A DNA stretch of 50,275 nt from Parcubacteria group bacterium (GTDB lineage Bacteria; Patescibacteriota; Minisyncoccia; UBA10092): positions 1-50,275 of the forward strand of contig JACPHB010000004.1 of NCBI GenBank assembly GCA_016188835.1, in the 5' to 3' direction. Numbering within the stretch: the first letter of the stretch is position 1; the number at the start of each line of letters is the position of its first letter. The position numbers and the translations under genes were made by a program. Under the pieces are notes generated by a model. It was not told the DNA's origin. It was given only the letters and a program-made list of their open reading frames with translations, and did no database searches. Of the stretch, positions 17,160 to 26,647 are shown one piece after another.

Positions 17160-18701
17160 ATGATAACAAAGAAAAAAATAGTTGTTTTAGCGTTTTTGGT
17201 TTTAATTGTGTTTTCCGCCGCGCCGAAAATAGCGTCAGCCGCCGTGCCGACTTTTGAAACTAACCAGATAATCGTCGGCAAGCAAACTTTACTGCAATCA
17301 ATAACTTCAATTTTCCAAAAAGCAACAAACCTTGAACAACTTTTTGAATGGGCGTTTAAAATAGCAGCCGAATCCTTAAAACGGCAATTGCTTAATATGA
17401 TTGTTGACCAAATCGTCGTCTGGATTCAGGGCGGGGGAACACCAAAATTCATCACCGATTGGCCGGGATTTTTTAGAGACGCCGTTGACGCGGCCGGCGG
17501 CAATTTTCTTAAACAGTTGGGACTGGGCTTATTTTGTTCGCCGTATAATTTAACGCTTCGCGCCGCTTTTATCCCTATTCCTAAATTTTCCGACCGTAGC
17601 GCCTGCACCTTAAGCGGGATTGGGGTTAATATTGATAATTTTTTAAAGAATTTTAACAATGGCGGCTGGGCGGCTTGGAATGAAATGGTTTTAAAGCCGC
17701 AAAATAACATTTATGGCGCCTACTTAATGGCTTGGAATCAATATGAAAGAGAAAAGTCGGCGGCTCAAAAAGCCGCCGAGGCCGAAGCTCAAGCCGGCAA
17801 AGGTTTTTTGAGCGTAAAAAGATGCGTCAAACAGCATGAAGAAGCATATGATTATGATTTTGACGGAAATCCTATAGGGCCTATAAAAACCGTTTGCGAT
17901 CAGTATCAGGTGGTTACCCCGGGAGCGGTTGTCGGTGACTTGGCCGCTAAAGCCGTTGGTTCGGACATTGATTACATAGTCAACGCTCAGGATTTCGCGG
18001 CTTACGTGGCGGCTATTACCAACGCGGTGTTAAACAGAATGTTTGCCGAAGGCGTTGGGCTATTGCGTATGGCTCTTTCAAGCAGTAGCGGAGGCGGTGG
18101 TGGTGGTGGAGGTGGAGGTGGCGGCGGAGGCAGCGGCCCAATTCAATGCGCCCCATTTCTAGGTAAACCGGCCTACAACGAATGCGTAAACGCAATTCAA
18201 GCCGGAAAAGACATAAAAGAATTCCAGAAAAATTATCTTGTAAAATACATAGATCTTGATCTCGGATTCCAAAGCCAGCTTTTAGGCGCCAAACAAGCGA
18301 CGCTTATAACTTTAAACCAATCGTTTAATATTTTAAAACAGCTTGAGGCCTGCCAAGAATTTCCCAACCCCGACAAAGCCAAAGTTCAGAGCGACATCGG
18401 CATTATTACCGGCCAAATCGCAGGTATCCAATCGGACATTATCGCTCTTCAGCTTAAGCAACAGCAAATTAAAGACACGACCGATTTAGGACTGATTCCT
18501 TCACTTTACACCCAAGTGTTAAGTACGGTTACTCCGGAGATTACTCAAAGTTTGGTTTTTGCGGCCCAGCAGGAAACTAGCCAAAAACAGATAACTCTAA
18601 CAAATTATCAAAATATGCTAGATGCCTGCATAGCAGCAAAACTGATATCCCCGCCGTCGCCTTCACCGGCTCCGTCAACACCGGCTCCATCGGCTCCATA
18701 G
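17160..18701 (+). CDS. Hypothetical secreted/envelope protein with poly-Gly linker
   Basis: Signal-like N-terminus; SSSGGGGGGGGGGGGGGSG; Pro-rich C-terminus. Confidence 0.75.
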   Translation: MITKKKIVVLAFLVLIVFSAAPKIASAAVPTFETNQIIVGKQTLLQSITSIFQKATNLEQLFEWAFKIAAESLKRQLLNMIVDQIVVWIQGGGTPKFITDWPGFFRDAVDAAGGNFLKQLGLGLFCSPYNLTLRAAFIPIPKFSDRSACTLSGIGVNIDNFLKNFNNGGWAAWNEMVLKPQNNIYGAYLMAWNQYEREKSAAQKAAEAEAQAGKGFLSVKRCVKQHEEAYDYDFDGNPIGPIKTVCDQYQVVTPGAVVGDLAAKAVGSDIDYIVNAQDFAAYVAAITNAVLNRMFAEGVGLLRMALSSSSGGGGGGGGGGGGGGSGPIQCAPFLGKPAYNECVNAIQAGKDIKEFQKNYLVKYIDLDLGFQSQLLGAKQATLITLNQSFNILKQLEACQEFPNPDKAKVQSDIGIITGQIAGIQSDIIALQLKQQQIKDTTDLGLIPSLYTQVLSTVTPEITQSLVFAAQQETSQKQITLTNYQNMLDACIAAKLISPPSPSPAPSTPAPSAP

Positions 18702-18711
18702 TTTATAGTTT

Positions 18712-20667
18712 ATGAAAAAATTTCTAACAAAAAATAAAAAAAATATTTGCTTAATCGTTATCGCGGCGATCGCTTTTAATTTTCTATTTTTGCCTTTAAC
18801 CACATTAGCAGTGAGTATCCCGCCTCCACCACCAACTGCATTAGATTTGCTTGGCGACGTATTTGGCGAAGCTGTTAGCTGGGTATCTGGAGAAGTATTA
18901 CTTTTTATTTCAAGCGGTATCAGCGCGATTTTAGGCGTGTTTTTCGGGCTCATTCTTTGGTTGGAAGCTATAATTATTGATTATATTATTTCCCCGACTA
19001 ATTTTCCTTTAACAACCGCCCCAATTGTCACTATTGGCTGGGGCATCACCCGCGACCTGGCCAATATGTTTTTTATTTTAATTCTTTTGATAATATCCTT
19101 TGCCACGGTTTTAAGAATCAAATCGTGGGCCATTAGCCAGCTTTGGTGGAAAGTCGTTGTGGCGGCGCTTTTAATAAATTTCAGCTTGGTTATCGCCGGT
19201 TTTGTAATTGATTTTGCTAATATTCTCACCGCGTTTTTTCTAAACGGAATCACGGGCGGAGGAAGCTTTGGCACAATTACCACCAAATTAGCCGCCAGTA
19301 TGCAGATTTTAAATTTTTATAACCCAACCCGCACCGAAGGGATTATTGCCGGCGTTACTCAATTTGGCGCTGCCGGCATAGCCGCAACGGTAGGCATTAT
19401 TTTAACTCTTGTTGGCCTCATAATAACTGTATTCGTTTTCGGCGCGGCGATGATATTTTTAATAGTGAGGATTCTTCACATTTGGTTACTTCTGATTTTC
19501 GCGCCGATTGTCTGGATGCTTTGGATTTTGCCGGCTACTTCCGGATATTTCTCCAAATGGTGGAGTTCTTTTCTGCAGTGGACCTTTTTCGCTCCAATTT
19601 TCGTTTTCATGATTTATCTTTCGCTTTCTATTTTTGAAAAGACCGGGGAGCTTAATCCCAAATTTTTTAGGGTGTTTCCGGCCATTTGGCAAACGCCGGC
19701 GCCCGGCCTAACAACAGCTGCAATGCCAGCAGCGATTTTTCAGTGGATTTTGGTTATTGGACTGATGTTCGGTTCTTTAATCGTCGCCCAAAAATTCGGC
19801 GTAATGGGTGCCACCGCCAGCCAGAAAATGCTTACCGGCTGGGGCACGGACACTAAAAATTGGGCCGGAAGAAAACTAAGAAGTCGGGCTTTGGGTGTTG
19901 GGGCAAAAGAAGCCGCTCCCGGCGTAGAAGCCCGCCCGGGATTATTGGTTAGGGGTGCTCAAAAACTTGCCGCGATTCCCGGTGGTAAATTACTTGCCGG
20001 CCAAGTGTTTAAGATGACAACTGCTGAAGCCGGGACAGTTGAAGCCGCTCAAAAACAATTTGCTAATTGGACGCCGGAAGCCATCCAAGCTTATCTGAAA
20101 CAATCGCCAGGACGCATTTTAAGCCCATTTATCCAAAATCAGCAGATAGGAGCCGCTTTGGCTCTTAAAGAAAAGGGCAAGCTTGAAAAGTTGGATGAAA
20201 CACGGATTAAAGAATTAGTTGGAGCTGCATCGCGCTATTCTCCCAAAGACGTTGATAAATTACTGGAAGTCGCGCCTCATATGGCGACCGAATTTAATAA
20301 AAATATTAAAGCCATAGTAGGAAAAATAGAAAAAGCCGATAAAATTATGCTTCAATCGCTGGCGAATTCCAATGTAGTGCTCAATCTAAACCCCATCCAG
20401 TTAAGAGACATAGCTCAAAAAGCTGACGATGCTAAGGTTCAAAAAGTAAAAGATGTTGTCGATGCATCATTTAGAACCTTGCCCGCTCCAGCTCAAGCAA
20501 AAATTAATAGAATTATCTCAATTACAAATAAAGACAAAAGAAATAGAGAATTGAATACTTTCTTAGAGAACGAAACGGCAGCGGGGATATCTACAGATGC
20601 AGTTCAGAGACGCGAAAAAATAGCGCGAGCAATGGCTACCACTAAGTCACCAGCCTGGCAAATTTAA
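18712..20667 (+). CDS. VirB6/TrbL-like polytopic membrane protein
   Basis: Multiple TM helices in the N-terminal half (NMFFILILLIISFATVLRIKSW...), soluble C-terminus; next to PrgI and VirB4 homologues. Confidence 0.65.
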   Translation: MKKFLTKNKKNICLIVIAAIAFNFLFLPLTTLAVSIPPPPPTALDLLGDVFGEAVSWVSGEVLLFISSGISAILGVFFGLILWLEAIIIDYIISPTNFPLTTAPIVTIGWGITRDLANMFFILILLIISFATVLRIKSWAISQLWWKVVVAALLINFSLVIAGFVIDFANILTAFFLNGITGGGSFGTITTKLAASMQILNFYNPTRTEGIIAGVTQFGAAGIAATVGIILTLVGLIITVFVFGAAMIFLIVRILHIWLLLIFAPIVWMLWILPATSGYFSKWWSSFLQWTFFAPIFVFMIYLSLSIFEKTGELNPKFFRVFPAIWQTPAPGLTTAAMPAAIFQWILVIGLMFGSLIVAQKFGVMGATASQKMLTGWGTDTKNWAGRKLRSRALGVGAKEAAPGVEARPGLLVRGAQKLAAIPGGKLLAGQVFKMTTAEAGTVEAAQKQFANWTPEAIQAYLKQSPGRILSPFIQNQQIGAALALKEKGKLEKLDETRIKELVGAASRYSPKDVDKLLEVAPHMATEFNKNIKAIVGKIEKADKIMLQSLANSNVVLNLNPIQLRDIAQKADDAKVQKVKDVVDASFRTLPAPAQAKINRIISITNKDKRNRELNTFLENETAAGISTDAVQRREKIARAMATTKSPAWQI

Positions 20668-20679
20668 ATTTTTAACAAA

Positions 20680-21540
20680 ATGCCTGAACTAACAAGAGAA
20701 GAAAAATTAAAATTAATAGAACAATTACCTCAAAGATTGCAGGATTTTTTGTATTCCGAAGACACAGGAGCGTTTTTGCTATACCTCGGGCAAAAATACA
20801 ACCTACCTAATGAAAAAGTTTCAGCGCTTTCAAAAATAATAGCCGATATTATTTTGAAAATCACACCGATAACAAGTTTGGCTCAAGAGATTGTTAATAA
20901 AGTTATTATTGATCCTCAAATAGCAATGGTAATCGCTCAAGAATTAAATAGCGAACTTCTAATACTTGTATTAATGCCGACACCAGCCGCGCCAATAGCG
21001 CCACTACCAATTGCTCAACCAGTCGCTCCGCCAGCGCTCCCGACGCCTCAGGTCGGGACTCCGACTTCGCCTCTGGCGAACGTCGGAGCTGACCAATACC
21101 GTGAATCGACAACATCAGAACCGGCCCCGACGCCCAAGGTCGGGGCTCCGACTTCGCCTAGGGCGAACGTCGGAGAAATAATTGATTTAAGAAAAACCCC
21201 GCCTTCGCCACTCCGTAGCTTTAGCGAAGGAGGGCTACCGCCCGGATTGCCAGTGGCCGCCGCGCCCGCCTACATTCCACCACCAAGACCATTAACTTTC
21301 ACCAAACCCGTCGAACCGCCAAAACCAATTGAAAAACCTATTGAATCCATAAAACCCGTCCTAACACCTTCTCTTATTGAAGCAAACCCCCATAAAACAC
21401 CAACACCCGCTCCGACACTTCAACCTCTGAAAGAAACTCCGGAAGAGAGGCCTCAGTTCATTGTTCGGCCGCCGGGCCTTCCGCCAATCCCGACGCCTCA
21501 TGATGTTTTAGACCTAAGAAAAGACAAAGGAGAATTTTAA
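20680..21540 (+). CDS. Hypothetical Pro-rich protein in T4SS-like cluster
   Basis: 286-aa ORF immediately upstream of a PrgI-like gene; contains repeat-derived peptides. Confidence 0.7.
   Translation: MPELTREEKLKLIEQLPQRLQDFLYSEDTGAFLLYLGQKYNLPNEKVSALSKIIADIILKITPITSLAQEIVNKVIIDPQIAMVIAQELNSELLILVLMPTPAAPIAPLPIAQPVAPPALPTPQVGTPTSPLANVGADQYRESTTSEPAPTPKVGAPTSPRANVGEIIDLRKTPPSPLRSFSEGGLPPGLPVAAAPAYIPPPRPLTFTKPVEPPKPIEKPIESIKPVLTPSLIEANPHKTPTPAPTLQPLKETPEERPQFIVRPPGLPPIPTPHDVLDLRKDKGEF
21038..21235 (+). repeat. Three in-frame palindromic elements
   Basis: 51-nt copies at about 21038-21088 and 21125-21175 (PTPQVGTPTSPLANVG / PTPKVGAPTSPRANVG) and CTCCGTAGCTTTAGCGAAGGAGG at about 21211-21234. 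Confidence 0.85.
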
Positions 21541-21941
21541 TGCAATACCAGGTTCCACAATTTATAGATATAGAAGACAGAATAATCGGGCCGCTAACAC
21601 TCAAGCAGTTTATATATCTGGCTTTTGCCGCCGCCGTTCTTTTCGTATTTTGGTTTTTATTTAATTTTTATATTTGGATGATTGCCGCTCTGCCCATTAC
21701 CGTTTTAGCTTTCGCTTTTGCCTTTTTGAAAATAAACGACCGGCCATTTATTTACTTTTTCCTAGCCGCCGTATTTTATTTTATAAAACCAAAATTATAT
21801 ATTTTCGGAGAAGCAACTAAAGAATACCGAAAAGAGACCATACTAGAACCAAAGCCATTGCCAGTTGAAACCCCAGAAAACGTAAAAGTAACCAGTTCAA
21901 AATTAAAAGAATTGGCGCTAAGTTTAGACACAAGAAAATAA
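21540..21941 (+). CDS. PrgI-family protein
   Basis: MQYQVPQFIDIEDRIIGPLTLKQFIYLAFAAAVLFVFWFL, typical PrgI/TcpE-like start. Confidence 0.85.
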   Translation: MQYQVPQFIDIEDRIIGPLTLKQFIYLAFAAAVLFVFWFLFNFYIWMIAALPITVLAFAFAFLKINDRPFIYFFLAAVFYFIKPKLYIFGEATKEYRKETILEPKPLPVETPENVKVTSSKLKELALSLDTRK

Positions 21942-21944
21942 ATT

Positions 21945-22604
21945 ATGAAAGACAAAAACAAAATTGGACCAGCAACGCAAGAATTTATTGCTATTGACGA
22001 GATCCGCGAGGGCATCATTATTTTAAAAAACGGCGGATTGCGCGCGGTTTTAATGTGCGGCTCAAGAAACCTTGAACTTGAGTCGATGGATAGCCAAAAC
22101 GCCGTCATCAGCGCTTACGCCGATTTTGTAAACTCTTTTGACTGGCCGGTTCAAATAATAGTCCACTCGCGAAAACTGGATATTAATCCGTATCTCAACA
22201 TGCTTGAAGAAAGATTAAAAATACAGGAGAACGAACTATTGAAAATCCAGACCTCCGAATACATAGATTTCATCCGTAATTTTACAACTCTTGCCGACAT
22301 TATGGTTAAAAGATTTTATGTCGGCGTTCCTTTTGACCCGATAGAATCAAAAACCGAGGGGCCAATAGAAAAAATAACTTCCCTTCTGCCCAAAGCTTCG
22401 CCAAAAAAAATTCTTTCCGAAGAAAGATTCAAGGAATACAGAAATCAACTGCTTCAGAGAGTTGAACATACAATTCTCACACTGGCTCATGTAGGTATCA
22501 AGGCCTCCCAACTTCAAACCGACGAACTGGTAGAATTATTTTATAATTTATACAATCCAGAAGAATTGGAAAAACATGATATCGCCATTGCAACAACTTC
22601 ATGA
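21945..22604 (+). CDS. VirB4/TraC-like ATPase, N-terminal part (separate frame)
   Basis: EFIAIDEIREGIIILKNGGLRAVLMCGSRNLELES, typical N-terminus upstream of VirB4 ATPase domain. Confidence 0.8.
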   Translation: MKDKNKIGPATQEFIAIDEIREGIIILKNGGLRAVLMCGSRNLELESMDSQNAVISAYADFVNSFDWPVQIIVHSRKLDINPYLNMLEERLKIQENELLKIQTSEYIDFIRNFTTLADIMVKRFYVGVPFDPIESKTEGPIEKITSLLPKASPKKILSEERFKEYRNQLLQRVEHTILTLAHVGIKASQLQTDELVELFYNLYNPEELEKHDIAIATTS

Positions 22605-24327
22605 CGTTTTAGCGCCGTCCGCTCTGGAAATTAATTCCAGCTATCTTCGCATTGGGAAAAAATTAACCCGAAGCTTTTTTATTTTCAACTATCCGCGATT
22701 TCTCAACGCAAATTGGTTTGCGACAATGATTAATCTTGATAAAACGCTCGACATCAGCTTCTTTATCAGCCCGATAGACACCGGAATGGCTTTAAAAAAT
22801 TTAAGAAAAAAAGTGGCCCAAGTGGAATCGGAAATAAGCATGCGCGAAGATAGGGGACTCGTGCGAGATCCAATGCTTGAGACCGCTTACCGCGACCTTG
22901 AGGACTTAAGAGACAAACTCCAGCAAGCCAGAGAAAAACTATTTAAATTTGGGCTTTACATTACCGTTTACGCCAATTCTTTAGAAGAATTAAACAAAAT
23001 TGAAACATCAATCCGTTCAATTTTAGACGCTAAATTAGCTTACAGCAAACCGGCAATCTATCAGCAGGTTGAGGGTTTTAACTCCACCCTGCCGATTGTT
23101 TCTGATGAGCTTGAAATTAATACCACGATGAATTCCGGACCCATTGCCGCCACCTTCCCATTTGTTTCTTCAGACCTTACTTCCGATAACGGCATACTTT
23201 ACGGAATCAATCGGCACAATAATTCTTTAATTCTTTTTGACCGGTTTTCTTTGGAAAACGCCAATACGGTAATTTTCGGAAAAGCCGGCGGTGGCAAGTC
23301 CTATGCCGCAAAACTGGAAATTTTGCGTTCAATGATGCTCGGTAGCGAAGTAATTGTTATTGACCCGGAAAATGAATATAAGTATCTGGCCGAAACCATT
23401 GGCGGCGCTTTTTTAAAAATATCGCTTACTTCGGAAAACCATCTAAACCCTTTTGATTTGCCAATGCCAAAAGAAGGAGAAAGTCCGGCCGACATTTTGC
23501 GATCCAATATAATTAATCTGGTTGGACTTTTAAGAATTATGCTTGGAGGCCTTTCGCCGGAAGAGGATGCCATTATTGATTCGGCGATAACCCAGACCTA
23601 CGCCAGCCGCGACATTACTTCCACTTCTGATTTCAGTAAAAGCGCAATGCCCACGATGTCGGATTTAAAAACCGTTTTGGACAATATGACCGGCGCGCAG
23701 TCGTTATCAAGGCGGCTGGAAAAATATGTTACCGGCTCTTACGCGGGATTTCTAAATAATCCGACCAATCTTAAAATTAAAAATAAATTAGTGGTTTTTG
23801 GCATCAGAGACATGGAAGAAGAATTACAGCCAATAGCTATGTATGTAATTCTGCACTTTGTTTGGAATATAATCAGAAGCGAGCTTAAAAAAAGAGTGTT
23901 GATGGTTGACGAGGCCTGGTGGCTGATGAAGCACGACGACGGCGCGTCATTTATGTTCGGCATTGCGAAGCGCGCCAGAAAATATTTTTTGGGAGTAACC
24001 ACCATTACTCAAGACGTTACCGACTTTTTAAACAGCGCCTACGGCAAGCCGATTTTGACCAACTCTTCTCTTCAGTTTCTTTTCAAGCAGTCGCCGACCA
24101 ATATTGATATTCTACAAAAAACTTTCAATTTAACCGATGAGGAAAAATTCCTTCTTTTGGAATCGGAAGTGGGCGAAGGTTTGTTTTTCGCCGGTTTAAA
24201 ACATGTGGCTATTAAAGTAATCGCTTCTTACACCGAAGACCAGATTATTACTTCCGACCCGGCCCAACTTTTACAGATAGAGGCGGCAAAAAAAGAACTG
24301 GAACAAGCGGAGGCAATGGTTCCATAA
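22576..24327 (+). CDS. VirB4-like conjugation/secretion ATPase, C-terminal part
   Basis: NTVIFGKAGGGKSYAAKLEILRSMMLGSEVIVIDPENEY, MVDEAWWLMKHDDGA, TITQDVTDFL. Confidence 0.93.
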   Translation: MISPLQQLHDVLAPSALEINSSYLRIGKKLTRSFFIFNYPRFLNANWFATMINLDKTLDISFFISPIDTGMALKNLRKKVAQVESEISMREDRGLVRDPMLETAYRDLEDLRDKLQQAREKLFKFGLYITVYANSLEELNKIETSIRSILDAKLAYSKPAIYQQVEGFNSTLPIVSDELEINTTMNSGPIAATFPFVSSDLTSDNGILYGINRHNNSLILFDRFSLENANTVIFGKAGGGKSYAAKLEILRSMMLGSEVIVIDPENEYKYLAETIGGAFLKISLTSENHLNPFDLPMPKEGESPADILRSNIINLVGLLRIMLGGLSPEEDAIIDSAITQTYASRDITSTSDFSKSAMPTMSDLKTVLDNMTGAQSLSRRLEKYVTGSYAGFLNNPTNLKIKNKLVVFGIRDMEEELQPIAMYVILHFVWNIIRSELKKRVLMVDEAWWLMKHDDGASFMFGIAKRARKYFLGVTTITQDVTDFLNSAYGKPILTNSSLQFLFKQSPTNIDILQKTFNLTDEEKFLLLESEVGEGLFFAGLKHVAIKVIASYTEDQIITSDPAQLLQIEAAKKELEQAEAMVP

Positions 24328-24350
24328 ATTAACTTATAGTATAATTAAAT

Positions 24351-24478
24351 ATATAAAACAAAATTTTAAAATTCTAGGTAGGGGCGAGCCCCGCACAACA
24401 ACAAGTTGTATGCGGGGCGAGCCACCCCGAGCAAAGCGAGGAGTGGGGCTAAGGAATTTTAAAGTTTTAGTTTTATAT
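24351..24478. repeat. Large intergenic stem-loop element, family 1 (E3, expanded core)
   Basis: ATATAAAACAAAATTTTAAAATT / AATTTTAAAGTTTTAGTTTTATAT arms; core carries extra hairpin CCCCGCACAACAACAAGTTGTATGCGGGG. Confidence 0.88.
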
Positions 24479-24486
24479 CGCATAAT

Positions 24487-24948
24487 ATGGCAATAGCAGA
24501 AAAATTAGCCAAAAGAGAAACGGCTTTAAAAGAGAAATTAAATAAGAAATCACAAGAAGCCGAAGGGGGTAAGGCGGCCGAAATTGATTCAATGGAATGG
24601 CTGTTGTTGTTCCTTGGCACCGGTTATATAGATATTCTTTTTATTCTTTTAACTATTGTTGGATTGATTCCGTTTGTCGGACAGGCGATTTACGCCATTG
24701 CCGTTCCGGCTTTAAACTTAATAGTAACGGGAATTTTCTGGTTTTATTTACAGCATAAAGGACTCGGCGGATATTGGTGGTTGGCTTTTGGAGGAGGACT
24801 GGCTAATTTAATCCCTGTCGTTAATTGGATAGGATGGATTATAGCGGTTTTAATTCTTTACATACTGGTTAAAGCGGAAAAAATTCCATTTGCCGGCGAA
24901 GCGATAAAAAAAGCCGCTAAGGTCGCATCAAAAGTTCCGATTAAATAA
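24487..24948 (+). CDS. Hypothetical membrane protein
   Basis: 153-aa ORF with several hydrophobic segments; within cluster. Confidence 0.7.
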   Translation: MAIAEKLAKRETALKEKLNKKSQEAEGGKAAEIDSMEWLLLFLGTGYIDILFILLTIVGLIPFVGQAIYAIAVPALNLIVTGIFWFYLQHKGLGGYWWLAFGGGLANLIPVVNWIGWIIAVLILYILVKAEKIPFAGEAIKKAAKVASKVPIK

Positions 24949-24978
24949 ATGATATAATATAGACATGAAAGATATTAT

Positions 24979-26022
24979 ATGAAAAAACAAAATAATAAAA
25001 ATAAAATTATCTACTACTTTGTTTTTTTTCTTGTTGCTTACTTTCTGTTATTTACGGCTACTACGGCAAACGCTCAATTTGAATTGCCATCGATTGGAAG
25101 CATCAAGCCGGCTATTATCTTAAATTCCGATCCCGCCACGCCGCTTCCCAATTCGACGATTAACATTACCGCCAATCTTTCGGGGATAACTGGAGCCGGT
25201 GATTCAAGTTACGCTTGGTTTTTAAACGGCATACGGCAAACCAACGCTTCGGGGGTGAATAAAAAAACTTTTACTTTTAGAACCGGCGCTATCGGAACAA
25301 TTTACAGAGTCAATGTTAGTGTGACAATTCCAAGTGGAGAAAACCTTTCTGATGCTATTAATCTTACTGTCAGTGATGTCGATTTAACATGGGCCGCCAA
25401 TTCGGACGCGCCGATATTTTACCGCGCCAAACTAATGCCGACCCAAAATTCTCTTGTCACAATTTCGGCCCTGCCTTTTATTTACCGTCCGGGAACTAAA
25501 AGCTTGGTATCTTCCAATAACTTAATATACAACTGGAAAATAGACGGGAAAATGGATTCCGAAAAATCGGGCATTAATAAATCTTCTTATGCTTTTAGAG
25601 TTGATAATTTTCCAGGCAATGCTTATGATATTCGGCTTGAAGTTAAAACCACAGACGGCGCCGTTTCTTTAAGCAAAGATACGATAATCCCTGTTATTAA
25701 ACCTCAAATTTTATTGTATTTTTCCGATCCAAAAACAAACCTGCCATTTGGCATTGCGTTAAAAAACTTAACAACGGGAGCCGTGAATATTAATTTTATC
25801 GCCCAGACGTATTTTTTCACCGCACCGATAAAAAATTTAAAGTGGCTTTGGTTTATCAATAACGCTGAAGTGGACGGGAAGGGCAATACGCCATGGCTCG
25901 CCACATTGGATTTAGCAAATTATTTCTCTGGAGCGTTTTCCGCTCAAATAAAGGTTACTGCCCAAAACCCCAACAATGAACTGGAAATCGCCGAGTCAAT
26001 AACTAATTTAGAAGTAAAATAA
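24979..26022 (+). CDS. Hypothetical secreted protein, Ig-like/PKD-like repeats possible
   Basis: Signal peptide then beta-rich repeats (SYAWFLNGIRQTNASG...; NLIYNWKIDGKMD...; LKWLWFINNAEVDG). Confidence 0.65.
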   Translation: MKKQNNKNKIIYYFVFFLVAYFLLFTATTANAQFELPSIGSIKPAIILNSDPATPLPNSTINITANLSGITGAGDSSYAWFLNGIRQTNASGVNKKTFTFRTGAIGTIYRVNVSVTIPSGENLSDAINLTVSDVDLTWAANSDAPIFYRAKLMPTQNSLVTISALPFIYRPGTKSLVSSNNLIYNWKIDGKMDSEKSGINKSSYAFRVDNFPGNAYDIRLEVKTTDGAVSLSKDTIIPVIKPQILLYFSDPKTNLPFGIALKNLTTGAVNINFIAQTYFFTAPIKNLKWLWFINNAEVDGKGNTPWLATLDLANYFSGAFSAQIKVTAQNPNNELEIAESITNLEVK

Positions 26023-26033
26023 GAACACGCAAC

Positions 26034-26636
26034 ATGAAACACACAACACATAACACTCAATTCATAACATTAATTATTGTTCTATTTTTTGTTTTATGTT
26101 TTATGTTTCATGTTTCATCGGTTGCGGCGCAGGTTAAACTTGAAACCGGCATCCCCGGCATTCCCGCGAGCGGGCTTCCGGTTGGTCAGGAATTGCCATC
26201 TTATATAAATTACTTATTTATTTTTAGTTTGGGATTGGTTACAATTTTAGCTTTAACCCAGATGATAATCGGCGGTATAACTTACATTTTAGCCGCCGGC
26301 AACGCCGCTAAAGTGGAAGACGCCAAAGATATGATTCTTCAAGCCCTTTTGGGTCTTGGCATTTTACTGGTTTCTTATCTTCTTTTAAGAACCATAAATC
26401 CCGACCTGGTTAATTTAAGAAATCCTGTTTTAATTCCGACTTCATTTATACCCGCGCCTACACCTCCGGAAGTGCCTCCCCAGCCGGGAATACCATCGGA
26501 GCTTATTTATAATGTAACCTCTCCGCAAGCATGCGCCAGTGCCGGAGGCCAGGCATTTTCTCCTTGCCAAACTTATTGCCTTGCCACGCCCGGATTATGC
26601 AGCACCGGCACGGTTTGTTGCGGAACAAAACCGTAA
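26034..26636 (+). CDS. VirB2/T4SS-pilin-like small membrane protein
   Basis: YINYLFIFSLGLVTILALTQMIIGGITYILAAGNAAKVEDAKDMILQALLGLGILLVSYLLLRTINPDL, two-TM pilin-like hallmark. Confidence 0.75.
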   Translation: MKHTTHNTQFITLIIVLFFVLCFMFHVSSVAAQVKLETGIPGIPASGLPVGQELPSYINYLFIFSLGLVTILALTQMIIGGITYILAAGNAAKVEDAKDMILQALLGLGILLVSYLLLRTINPDLVNLRNPVLIPTSFIPAPTPPEVPPQPGIPSELIYNVTSPQACASAGGQAFSPCQTYCLATPGLCSTGTVCCGTKP

Positions 26637-26647
26637 GAAAATAAAAT

